Assembly: GCF_020708045.1 (NCBI RefSeq)
Contig: NZ_JAJFES010000001.1
Location: 186,001-250,000 of the forward strand
DNA: 64,000 bases
Source: Massilia sp. IC2-278
Lineage (GTDB): Bacteria > Pseudomonadota > Gammaproteobacteria > Burkholderiales > Burkholderiaceae_D
Reading direction: 5' to 3'
The position numbers and the translations under genes are program-made. This document shows, one piece after another, positions 18,906-27,938 of the stretch. Under the pieces are notes generated by a model. The model worked only from the letters and a program-made list of their open reading frames with translations. It had not been told where the DNA came from and searched no databases. How positions within the stretch are numbered: position 1 is the stretch's first letter; every line of letters starts with the position of its first letter.

Positions 18906-20096
18906 TTATTTAGGGAAGAGCATGGGCTTGGCCACCGGCTTGCCTTGCGGCTGCAGCAGCAGGCGCTTGACCAGGCGGCGTACCCGGTAGGTATTGCGCT
19001 CGAACACCAGGTAGGAGAGCCAGGCCGACAGCATCAGGATGCCGAGTACACCGAAGTAGATCGCGAAATCGGCGGCGCTGCCGGGGTCGAGTTTTTCGCG
19101 GCCGAACTGCGTCAGGCCGATGTGCTGAACCAGGTCGATCACCGGCACGTGCAGCACGTACAGGGTGAAGGAGAATTCGGACAATTGCTTGCCGATGGTG
19201 CCGAGGCGGCGCAGGAAGGCCGAGTTGCGGTCGATCGGTGCGTGCATCGAGGCCAGTAGGAGCACGATCGGGATCGTGCAGATCAGGTCCTGGCCGAAGG
19301 ACTCGGGCAGGATGTCGTCGTTGACACCGGTGAGCCGGTAGTACACCGACACGGCCATGGCCACCGCGAGCACGGCGATGCGGGTCCAGAAGCCGCAGTC
19401 GATGCGGATGCGCGAGAAGGCGGCGCCCAGCAGCCAGATGCCGAAGTAGAGCGTCATCACGTAGGGCAGGAAGGCCACGGTCAGCGCCAGCGCGGCGGCA
19501 GCGGCAAGCGGACGCAGGATGCCGCGGCCGGTGAACACCAGCACCAGCAGCGGAAACTGGATGTAGTACCAGGTTTCGTTGGCCAGGCTCCAGAGCGGAT
19601 AATTGCCGCCGAACTTGTCCACCAAAATGGTCTGCAGGCCGAGCAGGTTGCCGACGAAGGCGGCGGCCGAGAATTCGTCGGACGCGCCCAGCCCGGCCGG
19701 CTCGGGCGCGATGGTGCCGATCACCAGGCCGATGCCGAGCATCATGACCAGCATCGGCAGCAGCACGGTCCAGAGCCGGGTCACGCGGTCGATCGCGTAG
19801 GAGCGCAGGGCCTGGGGCTTGCCGATCTTGTCGAGCAGGCTGCCGCCCACCAGCCAGCCGCTGATCAGGAAGAAGACCATCACCGCCTGGTGCGCGAAGC
19901 CGGTGAAGAAGGCCAGGGCCATGTAGGCCAGGCCGGGCTCTTCCAGCCCGCGCAGGCCGGGGTAGATTTCGGCGCGCAGGTGGGCTGCCGCAACCTGTAG
20001 CGAGGCGAGGCCGCGCAGCAGGTTCATCAACAGCGACTGCATGGCGTTTTCGTTCAGCTGGCTCTGTCGCAGACAGTGGAAGCTTGCAATGGACAT
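18906..20096 (-). CDS. Membrane acyltransferase (Acyl_transf_3/OafA type)
   Basis: This 396-residue multi-spanning protein belongs to the acyltransferase-3 family, which moves acetyl or other acyl groups onto sugars of surface polysaccharides. The family features visible are the N-terminal RGLASLQVAAAHL (RG, and H as in the catalytic R/H region), AVMVFFLISGWLVGG, the NYPLWSLANETWYY segment, and about ten hydrophobic helices. GAGGAG lies 7 bp before the ATG at 20096, supporting that start. It is the last gene of the minus-strand polysaccharide operon, 56 bp after the PAP2-like gene, so it probably decorates the polymer made by this locus. Confidence 0.9.
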   Translation of the reverse strand: MSIASFHCLRQSQLNENAMQSLLMNLLRGLASLQVAAAHLRAEIYPGLRGLEEPGLAYMALAFFTGFAHQAVMVFFLISGWLVGGSLLDKIGKPQALRSYAIDRVTRLWTVLLPMLVMMLGIGLVIGTIAPEPAGLGASDEFSAAAFVGNLLGLQTILVDKFGGNYPLWSLANETWYYIQFPLLVLVFTGRGILRPLAAAAALALTVAFLPYVMTLYFGIWLLGAAFSRIRIDCGFWTRIAVLAVAMAVSVYYRLTGVNDDILPESFGQDLICTIPIVLLLASMHAPIDRNSAFLRRLGTIGKQLSEFSFTLYVLHVPVIDLVQHIGLTQFGREKLDPGSAADFAIYFGVLGILMLSAWLSYLVFERNTYRVRRLVKRLLLQPQGKPVAKPMLFPK

Positions 20097-20152
20097 GATA
20101 ATTCTCCTCGATAGAAGTGCGGCTTAAAGGTGCGGCGCAAGACGGGGGCGGC

Positions 20153-20755
20153 TCAGCTGCAGCTGTCCCAGGGAAATGGGCGCGCATTGCCCGACAGGGC
20201 GAGGGCGACCTTGATCATCCAGTACCCGACCTGCGCCCTTTGCATGGCCCAGGCCACGCCGGCAAAGGCGAGCAGCGCGCAAACGAGTCCCGCAGCCGGG
20301 CGCGCGGCCGGCGCCGGCCCGGCGAGCTGGATGGCGGCCAGGCTGGCGCCGCAGCCGACCAGCCAGCCGGCCCAGGCTTCCGACGGGCTGTGCTCGCCGG
20401 CGAGCACCAGCAGGTACGCCGCTGCCGCGCCAAGCGCGATGCCGGCCGCGGCGCCGGCACGGCGCAGCCGCACGCCCGCGTGCCGCAGCAGCAGGTAGAA
20501 CAGGGTTGGGAACACCACGCTGACGCCGGCCGCATGGCCGCTCGGCGCCTTGAAATCCAGGGCCGGCACGCCGGTGCCCCAGCCGAGGAAGGCCAGCTTG
20601 GCGGCGCCGACCGTGCCCAGCGCCAGCGCGAACAGGCAGGCCCAGGCGGCGCCGGCGCGCCAGTCGCGTGCGCCGAGCAGCCCGGCCGCCATCGCGGCGG
20701 CGAGCGGCAGCGTCAGCGTCAGGTCGCCGAGTTCGAAAATGGGGGGCCAGGACAT
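20153..20755 (-). CDS. PAP2-superfamily-like membrane protein
   Basis: A 200-residue protein of about six hydrophobic helices with two PAP2-phosphatase-like stretches, KAPSGHAAG and GEHSPSEAWAGWLVG. These match the PSGH motif and, loosely, the SRxxxxxHxxxD motif, in which the usual arginine is absent; the KX6RP motif is not obvious. Activity is therefore uncertain. If active, it would dephosphorylate a lipid pyrophosphate such as recycled undecaprenyl diphosphate. The ATG at 20755 overlaps the end of the sugar-transferase gene only if an upstream TTG at 20776 is used; either start implies tight coupling. Confidence 0.65.
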   Translation of the reverse strand: MSWPPIFELGDLTLTLPLAAAMAAGLLGARDWRAGAAWACLFALALGTVGAAKLAFLGWGTGVPALDFKAPSGHAAGVSVVFPTLFYLLLRHAGVRLRRAGAAAGIALGAAAAYLLVLAGEHSPSEAWAGWLVGCGASLAAIQLAGPAPAARPAAGLVCALLAFAGVAWAMQRAQVGYWMIKVALALSGNARPFPWDSCS

Positions 20756-20765
20756 TGCGCACCCG

Positions 20766-21356
20766 TCAATGTGCAAGCGCGCCCAGCGTACGGAAGATGA
20801 TGCGCACGTCGCCCCAGAAGCTGCGTTCGCGGACGTAGCGGGCGTAATACTCGAGCTTGGTCGGCAGGATGGTCTCGATGTAGGCGCGCTCGGGGTCGGC
20901 CGCCTGGCCGAGGATGCTGCTTTCGTCCTTGTACAGGATGGCGGCGAGGTCGGTCACGCCGGGTTGGACCGACAGGACCAGGTCACGCAGGTCGGGCGGA
21001 TAGCAGGCGACGTAGCGCGGCACTTCCGGACGCGGCCCGACCAGGCTCATCGAGCCGCCGACGACGTTGAACAGTTGCGGCAGTTCGTCGAGCTTGTACT
21101 TGCGCAGCACGTGGCCGGCGCGCGTGATGCGTGGATCGCGCCCGACGGTCAGCTGGCGCCGCGGGTCGGTTGCGGCGGCCATGGTGCGGAACTTCAGGAT
21201 CTCGAACAGCTGGCCGCCACGCCCGACGCGCAACTGCCGGAACAGTACCGGCCCGGGCGAATCGAACTTTACCCACAGCGCGATCGCGGCCAGTAGCGGC
21301 AGCAGGAGCAGCACGCCCAGCGCTGCGGCCGTCAGGTCGAAGGCGCGCTTCATCAT
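20766..21356 (-). CDS. Initiating sugar-phosphate transferase (PglC-type monotopic phosphoglycosyl transferase)
   Basis: This enzyme transfers a sugar phosphate from a UDP-sugar to undecaprenyl phosphate, starting repeat-unit assembly at the inner face of the membrane. At 196 residues it is the short form: one N-terminal re-entrant hydrophobic helix ([20 protein letters not shown]), the basic [10 protein letters not shown] loop, FEILKFRTM, and the catalytic Asp-Glu pair D90-E91 in KYKLDELPQ, followed by [10 protein letters not shown]. Short PglC-like enzymes often use UDP-diNAc-bacillosamine, which fits the WbpM-type dehydratase and the adjoining aminotransferase. Its ATG overlaps the aminotransferase stop (ATGA). 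Confidence 0.93.
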   Translation of the reverse strand: MMKRAFDLTAAALGVLLLLPLLAAIALWVKFDSPGPVLFRQLRVGRGGQLFEILKFRTMAAATDPRRQLTVGRDPRITRAGHVLRKYKLDELPQLFNVVGGSMSLVGPRPEVPRYVACYPPDLRDLVLSVQPGVTDLAAILYKDESSILGQAADPERAYIETILPTKLEYYARYVRERSFWGDVRIIFRTLGALAH

Positions 21357-22714
21357 GACAGCAGCTTCTGCAGCGCCGCGATGACGCGGTCCTGGTCGGC
21401 GTCGAGCATGCGCGTGTACAGCGGCAGGGTCAGCATGGCGCCATAGGCGGCCTCGGCGGCCGGGAAGCGGGCCGGGTCCGAGGCGCAGTTGTCGCGCCAG
21501 TAAGGCTGGCGGTGCAGCGGAATGAAGTGCACGCTGGTGCCGATGCCCATTTGCGACAGGCGCAGGATGAGTTCGTCGCGGCCCAGCGGCGCCCCGGCGC
21601 GCAGGCGCACGACGTACAGGTGCCAGGCATGGGTGCTGTCGCCGGAAGGGCGCGGCGGCAGGAGCAGGGGCAGGCCGGCCAGGGCCGCGTCGTAGCGCGC
21701 TGCCAGGTGCTCGCGCCGCGCCAGGAAGCGGTCGATCTTGCGCAGCTGTTCCAGGCCGATCGCCGAGGCGATGTCGGTCAGGTTGTACTTGAAGCCGGCG
21801 GCCACGACTTCGTAGAACCAGGCCGGCGTCTTGGAGACATAGCGGTCGAAGGCATCCTGGCTGATGCCGTGCAGGCGCATCAGGCGGATGCGGCGCGCCA
21901 GGTCGGGGTCGCGCGCGATCACCATCCCGCCTTCGCCGGTGGTCATGGTCTTGTTGGCGTAGAAGCTGAAGACGGTGATGTCGCTGTCGAGGGTGCCGAC
22001 CAGGCGGCCCCGGTAGCGGGTCGGGAAGGCGTGGGCCGCATCCTCGACCACGCGCAGGCCGTTGGCGCGCGCAATCGCCAGCAGTTCGTACATGGCGCAG
22101 GCCATGCCGGCATAGTGGACCGGGACGATGGCGCGCGTGCGCGGCGTGATCGCCGCCTCGACGGCCCGCGGGCACAGGTTCAGGGTGGCCGGATCGGCGT
22201 CGACCAGCACCGGTTGCGCACCCAGGTAGCGCACCACCTCGGCGGTGGCGGTGAAGGTGAGGGTGGGCACGATGACTTCGTCGCCGGGACCGATGCCGAG
22301 CGCTTCCAGCGCCAGGTGCAGGCCGGCGGTGGCCGAGTTGACGGAAATGGCCTGGACCCCGCCACCCAGGTAGGCGGCAAACGCCGCCTCGAAGCGACGG
22401 GTCGCCGGGCCGGTGGTGACCCAGCCGGAGCGCAGGCACTCGACCACGGCCGCGATTTCCTCTTCGCCGATGTCGGGTAGGGCAAACGGGAGGAAGGGCG
22501 CCGCAGTGGCGCTTCCGGCGTCGGGTGCGGCGCCGGCGGCCGATCCGGGCGAGGTAGAGGCGGCCTGCGCGGCCGGCGTCGCCGGCACCGTGGGCGCACC
22601 GGCTGCACCGGCCGAAGCGGGCGCCATGGACGCGGCGGGCATGGGGGGCGTAAGGGTGGCGATGGAAGCGGCGGGCGCATCGGTGCCGGCTCCGGCAAGC
22701 TGGTGATCATCCAT
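21353..22714 (-). CDS. PLP-dependent sugar aminotransferase (DegT/DnrJ/EryC1 family) with Ala/Pro-rich N-terminal extension
   Basis: The aminotransferase domain starts near residue 74 ([15 protein letters not shown]) and runs to the end. The Schiff-base lysine is K255 in [13 protein letters not shown], and VVEDAAHAF carries the pyridine-binding aspartate. The adjoining PglC-type transferase and the WbpM-type dehydratase suggest a PglE-like role, aminating UDP-4-keto-6-deoxy-GlcNAc; this is inference. The first 73 residues are almost only Ala, Pro, Ser, Thr and Gly, which is not normal for the family. No start codon lies at the domain boundary, so the extension appears to be translated. It overlaps the upstream glycosyltransferase gene by 8 bp and the downstream gene by ATGA. 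Confidence 0.9.
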   Translation of the reverse strand: MDDHQLAGAGTDAPAASIATLTPPMPAASMAPASAGAAGAPTVPATPAAQAASTSPGSAAGAAPDAGSATAAPFLPFALPDIGEEEIAAVVECLRSGWVTTGPATRRFEAAFAAYLGGGVQAISVNSATAGLHLALEALGIGPGDEVIVPTLTFTATAEVVRYLGAQPVLVDADPATLNLCPRAVEAAITPRTRAIVPVHYAGMACAMYELLAIARANGLRVVEDAAHAFPTRYRGRLVGTLDSDITVFSFYANKTMTTGEGGMVIARDPDLARRIRLMRLHGISQDAFDRYVSKTPAWFYEVVAAGFKYNLTDIASAIGLEQLRKIDRFLARREHLAARYDAALAGLPLLLPPRPSGDSTHAWHLYVVRLRAGAPLGRDELILRLSQMGIGTSVHFIPLHRQPYWRDNCASDPARFPAAEAAYGAMLTLPLYTRMLDADQDRVIAALQKLLS

Positions 22715-23963
22715 GTTGTGGGTCTCCTGCGCAGGCGGTCAAGAAGCGTTGTCCGAGGACGGGATAGGTGAGGTGGGCGAGGGCGTGGCGCTGGCCGCGC
22801 AGGCCCATGGCTTCGCGCTCGGCCGGGGCGGTTTCCATCAGCGCCTCGATGGCGGCGGCCAGGGCTTGCGGGTCTTCGGGCGCGACAGTGAGGCCGCAGC
22901 CGGCCTCGGCCACTGGGTCGTTGCCGGCTTCGACCGCGTGCACCACCGGGCGCGCCGCCATCATGTAGTCGATCAGCTTGTTCGGCGCGATGCCGAAACG
23001 GTACAGGGGCTGGCGCTTCCAGCCGATGTAGGCAAGGTCGAAGCGGCGCAGCAGGGCCGGCACCTGCTGCTTCGGCACCGGGTCGAGGAAGTAAATGTTG
23101 TCGAGCGCCAGGGTGCGGGCGCGCAGGCGCAGGCGCTGCTTGTCGGGGCCGCCGCCGGCCAGTACGAAGGCGACGCGCCGGTGGCGCAGCAGCGAAGCGG
23201 CTTCGACCAGGGTGTCGAGGGCGTTCGCGATGCCGTGGGTGCCGGCGTAGCCGACGATGCAGTCGTTCGAGGCGCGCAGCGCCGCCAGCAGTTTATCGGT
23301 CGCGGGCGCCAGGGCCGCACTGTCCGCCAGCCATTCGGCCGGATCGGCGCCGTTCGGCACGATGTGCAGCTTGTGCGGCGCCATGCCGTGCGCTTCCAGG
23401 TGCTCGCGCACCTTGGGCAGGATCGAGACGATGGCGTCGGCATGGCGGCAGGCGTAGTTCTCGGCCGCCTGCAGCAGCATGATGAAGGGGTGCCAGCGCG
23501 AGTAGCCGCCCAGCTCCATCGGCGATAGCGGCCACAAATCGTGCAGCTCGAACAGCAGGCGCGCACCGGCCCGGCGGGCGATGCGGCGGGCCGGCCAGAT
23601 GTCGAGCGGATAGGTGCTGGAAGCGATGACGATGTCCGGCTGCACCTCGCGTGCGAGGGCGCGTCCTTCGCGCAGCAGGCGCCAGACGAAACTGGCCATG
23701 TTGCGCACCCGCGCCGCGCCGTTGCCCTGGTAGGAAGGGGTGGCGAACCAGGTGTAGTCGACGCCCTCGATGGTCTGGTCGAGCCGTGCGCGCCCGTCCA
23801 TTTCCGGCGCCTGGGCGCGGATGTGCGAGGTCGAGGACGCGACAATGCGCACGCGGTGCCCGAGCCGCACCCACTCGCGTGCCAGGTAGTAGGGGCGGTA
23901 CTCCATGCCGTGGCGTACCGAGCCCGCGTAATGGTTGATCAGCAGGATATTCAGGCGCGCCAT
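22707..23963 (-). CDS. Glycosyltransferase, GT4/GT-B fold
   Basis: A 418-residue GT-B enzyme beginning [14 protein letters not shown], with [19 protein letters not shown] in the acceptor domain. The C-terminal donor domain shows [20 protein letters not shown] and, in place of the usual EX7[20 protein letters not shown]. It resembles WbuB/capM-type transferases that extend lipid-linked repeat units on the cytoplasmic face. The ATG at 23963 follows AGGAG; the longer open frame has no site. It overlaps the deacetylase-like gene by 13 bp upstream and the aminotransferase by 8 bp downstream. Confidence 0.92.
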   Translation of the reverse strand: MARLNILLINHYAGSVRHGMEYRPYYLAREWVRLGHRVRIVASSTSHIRAQAPEMDGRARLDQTIEGVDYTWFATPSYQGNGAARVRNMASFVWRLLREGRALAREVQPDIVIASSTYPLDIWPARRIARRAGARLLFELHDLWPLSPMELGGYSRWHPFIMLLQAAENYACRHADAIVSILPKVREHLEAHGMAPHKLHIVPNGADPAEWLADSAALAPATDKLLAALRASNDCIVGYAGTHGIANALDTLVEAASLLRHRRVAFVLAGGGPDKQRLRLRARTLALDNIYFLDPVPKQQVPALLRRFDLAYIGWKRQPLYRFGIAPNKLIDYMMAARPVVHAVEAGNDPVAEAGCGLTVAPEDPQALAAAIEALMETAPAEREAMGLRGQRHALAHLTYPVLGQRFLTACAGDPQHG

Positions 23964-24751
23964 GCGATCTCCTCTGCCAGGCGGCGGACGTTGCAGCGGG
24001 TGTTCTCGATCCAGTTGGTTTCCCATTGCACCGGGTGGGTCAGGAAGCAGATGCGCTCATGCCGCTCGATGGCGTCGAAGGGCGACATCGGGTAGTAGAA
24101 CTGCGGGTAGGAGCGGTCGCTGATGTACATATTGAAATGGCGCAGCAACTCGTTGTCGTAGGATTCGCACTCGATGCCGCAGCGGCGCCGCAGCTCGGGG
24201 TCGCGCAGCAGCTCGTGGTTGATGACATTCAGGCGGCGGTTGGCGAAATCGCCGTGGCTGGCGACGGTGACCATCTGCAGGCCGAGCCGTTCGCCGATGC
24301 TGTTGAAGTTGCGCACGAAGAGTTCACGGATTTCCGGAAAGCGCTGGCGGATCAGCTTGGCGCAGCGAATGCGGTGGCGCTTGGCGAAGTCCGCCACTTC
24401 CTCGTAGTGGTAGCTGGCTTCGCCGCCGGCGGCCTCGATTTCGCGCATGAAGCCGAAATCCAGGGTACTGAGCCGGAAGTAATAGCTGGCGCTGACGCCA
24501 TGCCGGGTCTCCAGGTCGAACATCTTGCGCGCCGTGCGGACATCGCTGTCGATGTCGTGCCGGTGCACCAGGATCCTGGCCGGCGCCGACCCCGGCACCC
24601 CGCCGTCTGCCGCCACGAGCTGGCGGAAGAAGCTGCGCACGGTTATCTGTGCATAACCGCGGTCGCGCGCCTCGCGCAGCAGGGCGCCGTATTCGCCCAG
24701 CCTGGTCGGCATGAAATAGTCGGCATACAGCCGATTCAGGAGACTGATCAT
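23951..24751 (-). CDS. Polysaccharide-deacetylase-like protein of the exopolysaccharide operon
   Basis: The 266-residue product has no signal peptide or transmembrane helix. ILVHRHDIDSDV (residues 60-71) resembles the NodB-type metal motif, in which a leading aspartate pair and later histidines bind metal. HYEEVADF (about 115-122) and VTVASHGDF could supply further ligands. A deacetylase acting on a cytoplasmic sugar intermediate is plausible but unproven. Its ATG overlaps the stop of the upstream gene (ATGA) and its 3' end overlaps the GT4 gene by 13 bp, so it is part of the operon. Confidence 0.7.
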   Translation of the reverse strand: MISLLNRLYADYFMPTRLGEYGALLREARDRGYAQITVRSFFRQLVAADGGVPGSAPARILVHRHDIDSDVRTARKMFDLETRHGVSASYYFRLSTLDFGFMREIEAAGGEASYHYEEVADFAKRHRIRCAKLIRQRFPEIRELFVRNFNSIGERLGLQMVTVASHGDFANRRLNVINHELLRDPELRRRCGIECESYDNELLRHFNMYISDRSYPQFYYPMSPFDAIERHERICFLTHPVQWETNWIENTRCNVRRLAEEIAWRA

Positions 24752-25440
24752 TGCAATGTGTACCTGGCGCGATAGGGGCGGAAACCGAGGATTTTTTTGA
24801 ATGTCTGCAAACCTGGCTGGGCGCCGAAAAAGGTGTCGTACATCAGGTAGCGCGCGCGGCCCTGGGAAATTAATTGCTCGACGATATCGACCACCATCAT
24901 GTGCATGATGCCGTCGTTGTTGCGGATGCCGATCAGCTGGGAAAACGAGGAGAAATTACCGTAATGGCCGAGATTCGCATAAGCGACCAGGCGATTGTCG
25001 GAATTGAAGACGCCGTAATAGCTGAAATGCGCAAGCGTATCGAATGCCGTGGATTTTTCGCGGTATTTCGCGTCCATCGGCCGGCCCTGGCGTTCCTCCA
25101 GCGAGGTATTGACCGCGTAGATGTCGTCGATATACGCATTGCGGTCGATGTGGCGCAGCTGGTAGCCGCGTGCGCGGGCGCGCCGTGCATGGTGGGCGCC
25201 GGCGTTTTTCCCCTTGATGGATTCCAGGTAGTGTTCCTGCGTGCCCAGGCTGCCGAGGTCGAGCAGGGCGGCGCCGATGGTTTTATTCCGGATGACTTTA
25301 TAGCGCGGATGCGGTTTCGTGTAATAACGGTAGGTGGTGCGGATATCCGTAGGATGAATTGCCGAGTCGAAATGCAGATGGGCCACGGGGAGCCGGATAA
25401 TATCGGACAGCAGGCGGTAATGGCGCAGGATGGAATTCAT
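24748..25440 (-). CDS. Unassigned protein, possibly GNAT/FemAB-like acyltransferase
   Basis: A 230-residue soluble protein of unknown function. The central part (NRLVAYANLGHYGNFSSFSQ, then GIMHMMVVDIVEQLISQG) has the alternating strand/helix look of GNAT or FemAB-type N-acyltransferases: strand with a turn, then a helix after a beta-bulge. A basic segment AHHARRARARGY precedes it. If correct, it could N-acylate the amino sugar made by the neighbouring aminotransferase, filling the missing PglD-type step. The gene and its 180-bp upstream region are visibly more AT-rich than the neighbours (many AAT, TTT and ATA codons), suggesting separate origin. It overlaps the next gene by ATGA. Confidence 0.5.
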   Translation of the reverse strand: MNSILRHYRLLSDIIRLPVAHLHFDSAIHPTDIRTTYRYYTKPHPRYKVIRNKTIGAALLDLGSLGTQEHYLESIKGKNAGAHHARRARARGYQLRHIDRNAYIDDIYAVNTSLEERQGRPMDAKYREKSTAFDTLAHFSYYGVFNSDNRLVAYANLGHYGNFSSFSQLIGIRNNDGIMHMMVVDIVEQLISQGRARYLMYDTFFGAQPGLQTFKKILGFRPYRARYTLQ

Positions 25441-25621
25441 GGTGTCGGCTCGGCAGTTTAATAAGACAATAAATCCGGTCGGTAAATTGTTCTTTGAAGC
25501 TGATTAAATCTGCGTGTGGAATGCGCAATTAAAAAACACAATGATTTTCTGAATGGAAAATATCGCCGCCGCCGGAGATATGGCATGGCGATTCCATGGA
25601 GTTCCGGCGCGTCATGAGAAA
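25441..25621 (-). other. AT-rich gap inside the polysaccharide gene train
   Basis: This 181-bp gap separates two tightly packed gene groups on the minus strand and has long A/T runs (around 25450-25560). It may hold an internal promoter for the 25440-18906 genes, but I could not fix -35 and -10 elements. A loose CGCCGGA/TCCGGCG inverted repeat nearer the upstream gene could be its terminator. Confidence 0.4.
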
Positions 25622-26722
25622 TCACACCGTTTCATAAAACGCGATCAGCTTTTCGGATTCGTGCAGCCAGTTGTAATGCTGCTCCACGGCGCGCCGGCCG
25701 TTCTCGCCCATGCGCGCTGCCAGTTCCGGGTGCTGGACCAGGTGGTCGATGGCGGCCGCGATCGCCGCCGGGTCGCCCGGGTCGACGCAGACGCCGCAAC
25801 CGTGCCTGTCGATGATGCTGCGCCACAGGGGAAAGCGCGAGGCGATCACCGGGATACCCGAAGCCATGTATTCGAACATCTTCACCGGCAGCGCATCGAG
25901 GTAGTTCAGCACCGGATGCAGGGTCACCAGCCCGGCCATCGCGCCGCGCATCACGCGGTTCACGCCCACCCGCCCCAGGTGGCCGTGGGCGATGACCTTG
26001 TCCCAGCCCGGATAGCCGCGCACCTCGGCTTCGAGCTCGGCTTCGGCGAACTGCCCGGCCAGCGCCAGGCGTGCGTTCGAGCGCAGCAGCGCGCAGGCGC
26101 GCACCAGTTCGCGGATGCCGCGGATGGCCGAGATGCTGCCTACATAGCAGACCTGGGCCGGCTTGTTGCGCCAGTCGGCGGCGACATCGAATTCGCTCAC
26201 CAGCGGATAGTTGTTGACGTCGACCGAACGCGGATTGATGGGCACGAACTTGTCGCGGATAGTCGGGGTGGCGGCGATCACGCCATCGAAGCGGCTGCAG
26301 GCGAAGCGCTGGTAGGCGCCGAAGGACTGCGACAGCAGGCGCGCCGACGTCTTGCCGAGATAGGGTTTCGCCAGCAGCTGCGATGGCACGTCTTCGTGCG
26401 AATCGAAGATCACTTTCTTGCCAAGGCGCTTCAGGCTGAGGCCGACGGGGATCAGTTCGGGATCGTGCAATTGATAGACGTCGGCGTCGAGGGCGAGCGC
26501 GGCGTCGCGCACGCGGCGGGTGGTGCGCAGCATGCGGTTCACGCGTCCGGGCAGGCGCCCGACGTCGACCACGCGCACGCCGTCGGCGCGTTCCGGACCG
26601 GCCCCGTCGGCCACCACGAGGCTCACGTCATGTCCATGCGCCGCCAGGCTACGACATTGCTTGATGAAGATGCGGGTGTCGTGGCGCGGGTGGGCGGAGG
26701 TCAGGTGTGCGATTTTTCGCAT
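25622..26722 (-). CDS. Glycosyltransferase, GT4 family
   Basis: A 366-residue GT-B enzyme starting [19 protein letters not shown], a common beginning of GT4 proteins from polysaccharide loci. [13 protein letters not shown] and IFDSHEDVP lie in the N-terminal domain; the donor domain has [16 protein letters not shown] and the EX7E-like segment [18 protein letters not shown]. It probably adds one sugar to the lipid-linked unit. GAGAGGAAAT before the ATG supports the start, which makes a 74-bp overlap with the polymerase gene upstream. That is unusually long for this operon, but both reading frames look intact. Confidence 0.92.
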   Translation of the reverse strand: MRKIAHLTSAHPRHDTRIFIKQCRSLAAHGHDVSLVVADGAGPERADGVRVVDVGRLPGRVNRMLRTTRRVRDAALALDADVYQLHDPELIPVGLSLKRLGKKVIFDSHEDVPSQLLAKPYLGKTSARLLSQSFGAYQRFACSRFDGVIAATPTIRDKFVPINPRSVDVNNYPLVSEFDVAADWRNKPAQVCYVGSISAIRGIRELVRACALLRSNARLALAGQFAEAELEAEVRGYPGWDKVIAHGHLGRVGVNRVMRGAMAGLVTLHPVLNYLDALPVKMFEYMASGIPVIASRFPLWRSIIDRHGCGVCVDPGDPAAIAAAIDHLVQHPELAARMGENGRRAVEQHYNWLHESEKLIAFYETV

Positions 26723-27938
26723 ATTTCCTCTCGTAGAAGTAGCGGGAGCTGGCGCCCAGCGTGGCGCCGATCAGCATGTCGGTGAAGTAGTGCGAGGTAA
26801 TGAGCAGCAGGACGGTGACGCAGGCCATGGAAAAGCCGAGCAGGAAGATGCCGCAGTGGCGTGGGGCAAAGTATTCGCGGATGAACATCGGGATGATGGG
26901 CACGATCGTCACCAGGCTGAGGTAGGCGATGCCGAAGAAACCGAGGTCAACCCAGGCCGAGAGCACGTTGTGCGAGTAGTAGCCGGGCTTGTAGCTGGCG
27001 TAGTCGCCGAGCAGGGGATGGGCCAGGATGGTCTGCACTGCGTGCACGGTCAGGTAGTGGCGCTTGTTGGCCGAGGTCGAGTGCGACAGGTCGAGCAGCT
27101 CGAGGATGCGGTTGTCGGGCAGTGCGGCCAGGATGCGGTCGAAGTACAGATGGATCACGAAGAACAGGATCAGGCCGCAGAGGATGAAGTGCAGCTTGTG
27201 GCGCGAGTAATAGAATTCGATGATGGGAATCACGAACATCAGGGCCGCGAACTCGCTGCGCGCGGTGTTCACGAACAGGGTGGCGGCGCCGCCCGCATGC
27301 AGCAGCAGGCGCAGCGGCAGCGAGCGGGTGAACGCGACGACCGGCAGGAAGGTGATCAGGTAGGAGCGCGCGAAACCCTGGTAGGTGGCGAGCGCGTCGG
27401 CATCCTTGGCGATGCCCATGGCGCCGAGGTAGAACACCCCGTCCACCGAATAGGAAAAGGCGACCGCCGACATACCAGCCAGGCTGAGCAGCCCGACGAT
27501 GCGGAAGGGACGGCCGGCAAAGTCGAGGAAGCTGGCGATCACGAACATGTTGAAGATGAACAGGCAGCCCAGGATGTGGTTGCCGACGATGGTGCGGTTC
27601 GCGCCCGCGGCCGCGTTCACGATGATGACGGCGGCGAAGTAGAGCAGGAACAGGCCCAGGTGCAGGTCGACCAGGTGGAAGCGGCGCGGGTCGCGTCGCA
27701 TGCGCTTGATGTAGATCAGGGTGAGCGGCAGCGCGAACAGCACCGAGATCGGGGCGAAATAGCCGCCGAGGAAGGCGCCGGTGGTGCCTGTGCCGAGCAG
27801 GGTGTGATAGAAGAAAAATCCCGGGAACAGCAGGAAGAATGCCGCCAGCAGGATGGCCTGCTCGCGCCGCGAGGAAAGCGGACGCAAGTCCGAACGCAGG
27901 CGCGGGTGCAAAGCCGGGATGGCGGCGCGGATGTTCAT
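26649..27938 (-). CDS. O-antigen polymerase/ligase-like membrane protein (Wzy type)
   Basis: A 429-residue protein of about eleven transmembrane helices with the Wzy_C-type pattern: a large periplasmic loop after [19 protein letters not shown], and [18 protein letters not shown] followed by [16 protein letters not shown]. It most likely polymerises flipped repeat units at the periplasmic face. Although the frame stays open for much longer upstream, the protein starts at the ATG at 27938, which overlaps the flippase stop by ATGA; the upstream part is antisense-frame noise over the flippase. The C-terminal Arg/Pro/His tail lies in the overlap with the GT4 gene. Confidence 0.88.
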   Translation of the reverse strand: MNIRAAIPALHPRLRSDLRPLSSRREQAILLAAFFLLFPGFFFYHTLLGTGTTGAFLGGYFAPISVLFALPLTLIYIKRMRRDPRRFHLVDLHLGLFLLYFAAVIIVNAAAGANRTIVGNHILGCLFIFNMFVIASFLDFAGRPFRIVGLLSLAGMSAVAFSYSVDGVFYLGAMGIAKDADALATYQGFARSYLITFLPVVAFTRSLPLRLLLHAGGAATLFVNTARSEFAALMFVIPIIEFYYSRHKLHFILCGLILFFVIHLYFDRILAALPDNRILELLDLSHSTSANKRHYLTVHAVQTILAHPLLGDYASYKPGYYSHNVLSAWVDLGFFGIAYLSLVTIVPIIPMFIREYFAPRHCGIFLLGFSMACVTVLLLITSHYFTDMLIGATLGASSRYFYERKYAKNRTPDLRPPAPRHPHLHQAMS

